A stretch of DNA of 14,143 nt from positions 1 through 14,143 of the forward strand of contig JAFGPY010000029.1 of NCBI GenBank assembly GCA_016935955.1, read 5' to 3'. Below are positions 12,848 to 14,143 of the stretch, piece after piece; positions within the stretch are counted from its first letter, which is position 1; each line of letters opens with the position of its first letter. The translations under genes and the position numbers were made by a program. The DNA comes from Planctomycetota bacterium (lineage in GTDB: Bacteria > Planctomycetota > Phycisphaerae > FEN-1346 > JAACEH01). The notes beneath the pieces are model-generated. The model ran no database searches and was not told the DNA's origin. It saw nothing but the letters and a program-made list of their open reading frames with translations.

Positions 12848-14143
12848 TCACAGTGAGGCCGCACGACCGCGGCGCTTGGAGTCGAACCGGCCGAAGATTT
12901 TCTTGACCAGACGCTTGCGGAAGCGGGCATCGGACAGGTGATCGAACAGTGTCCGCAGCATCGCCCGCTGGATGCGATTGCGGCCCATTTTCAGCACCAT
13001 CGGATGCGACAGGGCCTTGCGATAGAACCGCCAGATATGGGCCGGCGTGAAGAACCGGAAGTAGATCTTCCGCTGAATCCGCTTCATTTCCTTCAGGTCG
13101 ATCGCGTCGCTGACGACGTAGTGCCGGCGGCCCTCGATGCGGTAGCCCGGATGCTCCAGCACCCAGTCGCGAAACGCCGAGTTCGGATATGCGTAGAGCT
13201 TGTTCGGGCTGATGAAGTCCAGGCCCAACTCCCGGGCGTACTTGGCCACGTAGAGCATGTCGTCACGGCTCTGGCCCGGCATACCGATAATGAAGTTGCC
13301 CAGCGTCAGAATGTGCGTCTGCCGCAGGTTCTCGAAGGCCTTGCGGCACATCTTCACCGTATAGCCCTTCTTCATCTCCTTCAGGTAGGCGTCACTCGTG
13401 GACTCCACGCCGACCATGAACATGAAGAAGCCCGCCTGCTCCATCTTGCGAACGAGTTCCGGGCTGTGGGCCAGGGCATTGACGCGAATTTCGCAGGCGT
13501 ACAGCCGCCGGATGTCGCGCTTGATCAGCAGGTCGCAGATCTCCTCCACGCGCTTCGGATCGTGGGCGAAGTTGGCGTCGACAATGTGCACCACGTCGGC
13601 GTCTGTCTCGGCGATCTCGTCGACCACGTCTTCGGCCGGGCGCGGTATCCACTTCTGCGACTCGCCGTAGATGTTCGTCCGCCAGCCGCAGAACGCGCAG
13701 ACCATCGGGCACCCGATGCTCGTGGCGACGTTGTCGCCCTTGAGGTTCATCCACGGGTACTCGTAGCGGCGAAGCGAGCGGTTGACGTGGAAGCTCGACA
13801 CGTCAACGTCGTAGCGGTAATCGTTGCGGACCAACTCGCCGTCGCTCGCGGGTGCGGCCTTGCCGCGACTCTCCGGCGGCCGGGCCTTGGGGCGGTTGCG
13901 GTACCACAGCCCGTGAACGCCCTCGGGCGAGCCGCTCGTGAGCAGCTCGGCGATCGTCTTCTCGCCGTAGCCGAACGAGAGCATGTCCATCTGCGGGTAC
14001 GCTTCGAGGTACTCGTCCGGGTAGCGCGTCGGATGGATTCCGCCGACCATCAGCGTGGTGTCGGCCGGAAGGTTGCGAATGACGTTGTCGATGTACTCAT
14101 CGCGGCCCCAGTTGATGCTGACGGCGATCAGGTCGGGCTTGAA
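12848..14143 (-). CDS. B12-binding-type radical SAM protein, N-terminus outside window
   Basis: The reading frame is open to the right edge of the window, so the true start is not seen; 431 residues are visible. The first part (KPDLIAVSINWG, then VGGIHPTRYPDEY and FGYGEKTI) looks like the second half of a cobalamin-binding domain. The radical SAM cluster motif is CPMVCAFC (Cys145, Cys149 and Cys152 of the visible part), followed by HIVDANFAHD, RVNALAHSPELVRKMEQAG, VGVES and FIIGMPGQS, all in the family's order. The C-terminal third is rich in Arg and Lys. Such enzymes use S-adenosylmethionine and an iron-sulfur cluster, often for methylation or ring chemistry on lipids, pigments or natural products. 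I cannot name the substrate. It lies directly upstream of aroDE on the same strand. The N-terminal cobalamin-binding motif would lie beyond the window. Confidence 0.85.
   Translation of the reverse strand, partial: FKPDLIAVSINWGRDEYIDNVIRNLPADTTLMVGGIHPTRYPDEYLEAYPQMDMLSFGYGEKTIAELLTSGSPEGVHGLWYRNRPKARPPESRGKAAPASDGELVRNDYRYDVDVSSFHVNRSLRRYEYPWMNLKGDNVATSIGCPMVCAFCGWRTNIYGESQKWIPRPAEDVVDEIAETDADVVHIVDANFAHDPKRVEEICDLLIKRDIRRLYACEIRVNALAHSPELVRKMEQAGFFMFMVGVESTSDAYLKEMKKGYTVKMCRKAFENLRQTHILTLGNFIIGMPGQSRDDMLYVAKYARELGLDFISPNKLYAYPNSAFRDWVLEHPGYRIEGRRHYVVSDAIDLKEMKRIQRKIYFRFFTPAHIWRFYRKALSHPMVLKMGRNRIQRAMLRTLFDHLSDARFRKRLVKKIFGRFDSKRRGRAASL

Noticed and set aside
12825..12851. GTG at 12851 as the aroDE start, overlapping the radical SAM stop by GTGA
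   Set aside because: It mirrors the topA overlap and is attractive, but it lacks a Shine-Dalgarno sequence, and the ATG at 12824 has one and matches where type I dehydratases begin.

Overview
This is a GC-rich stretch of ordinary bacterial chromosome with ten protein genes and one tRNA gene. No mobile element, CRISPR array, rRNA or prophage gene is visible. Several traits suggest a Planctomycetota-type bacterium (perhaps Phycisphaerae), or a relative in the PVC group: a fused AroD-AroE enzyme, a TrpB2-type tryptophan synthase beta chain, a B12-binding radical SAM protein, and a membrane-anchored PpiD/SurA-like protein. This placement is an inference from gene content (about 0.5 confidence), not from a marker gene.

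Layout. Bases 1-287 (minus) hold the N-terminus of glucose-6-phosphate isomerase, cut by the window edge. Upstream of it on the same strand is a PcrA/UvrD helicase (381-2654), which has its own promoter. A divergent intergenic region leads to acpS (2804-3196, plus). AcpS meets a convergent minus-strand pair, topA (3983-6604) followed by a PhnP-like metallo-beta-lactamase-fold hydrolase (3216-3986). The last two genes overlap by GTGA. A second divergent region (6605-6848) carries promoters for topA and for the large PpiD/SurA-like protein (6849-9110, plus).

Next, on the plus strand, come a tRNA-Phe(GAA) gene with a good sigma-70 promoter (9258-9333), trpB2 (9569-10921) with a near-perfect Shine-Dalgarno sequence, and tatA (11052-11255) with a consensus -10 box and a rho-independent terminator. 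On the minus strand, a radical SAM gene that enters from the right edge (12848-14143) runs 23 bp ahead of aroDE (11340-12824), probably as one operon.

Functions. The genes cover housekeeping: glycolysis/gluconeogenesis (pgi), DNA repair and topology (pcrA, topA), carrier-protein activation for lipid synthesis (acpS), aromatic amino-acid synthesis (aroDE, trpB2), twin-arginine export (tatA) and envelope protein folding (PpiD-like). AroDE and TrpB2 belong to the same pathway but sit on opposite strands with tatA between them, so they are not co-transcribed.

I did not find a convincing new biological system. The points most worth a second look are the hairpin-rich DNA around tRNA-Phe, including two interleaved inverted repeats that could form a pseudoknot; the long Pro/Ala/Gln-rich insertion in the PpiD-like protein; the duplicated zinc-ribbon unit in TopA; and the uncharacterised radical SAM protein next to aroDE.
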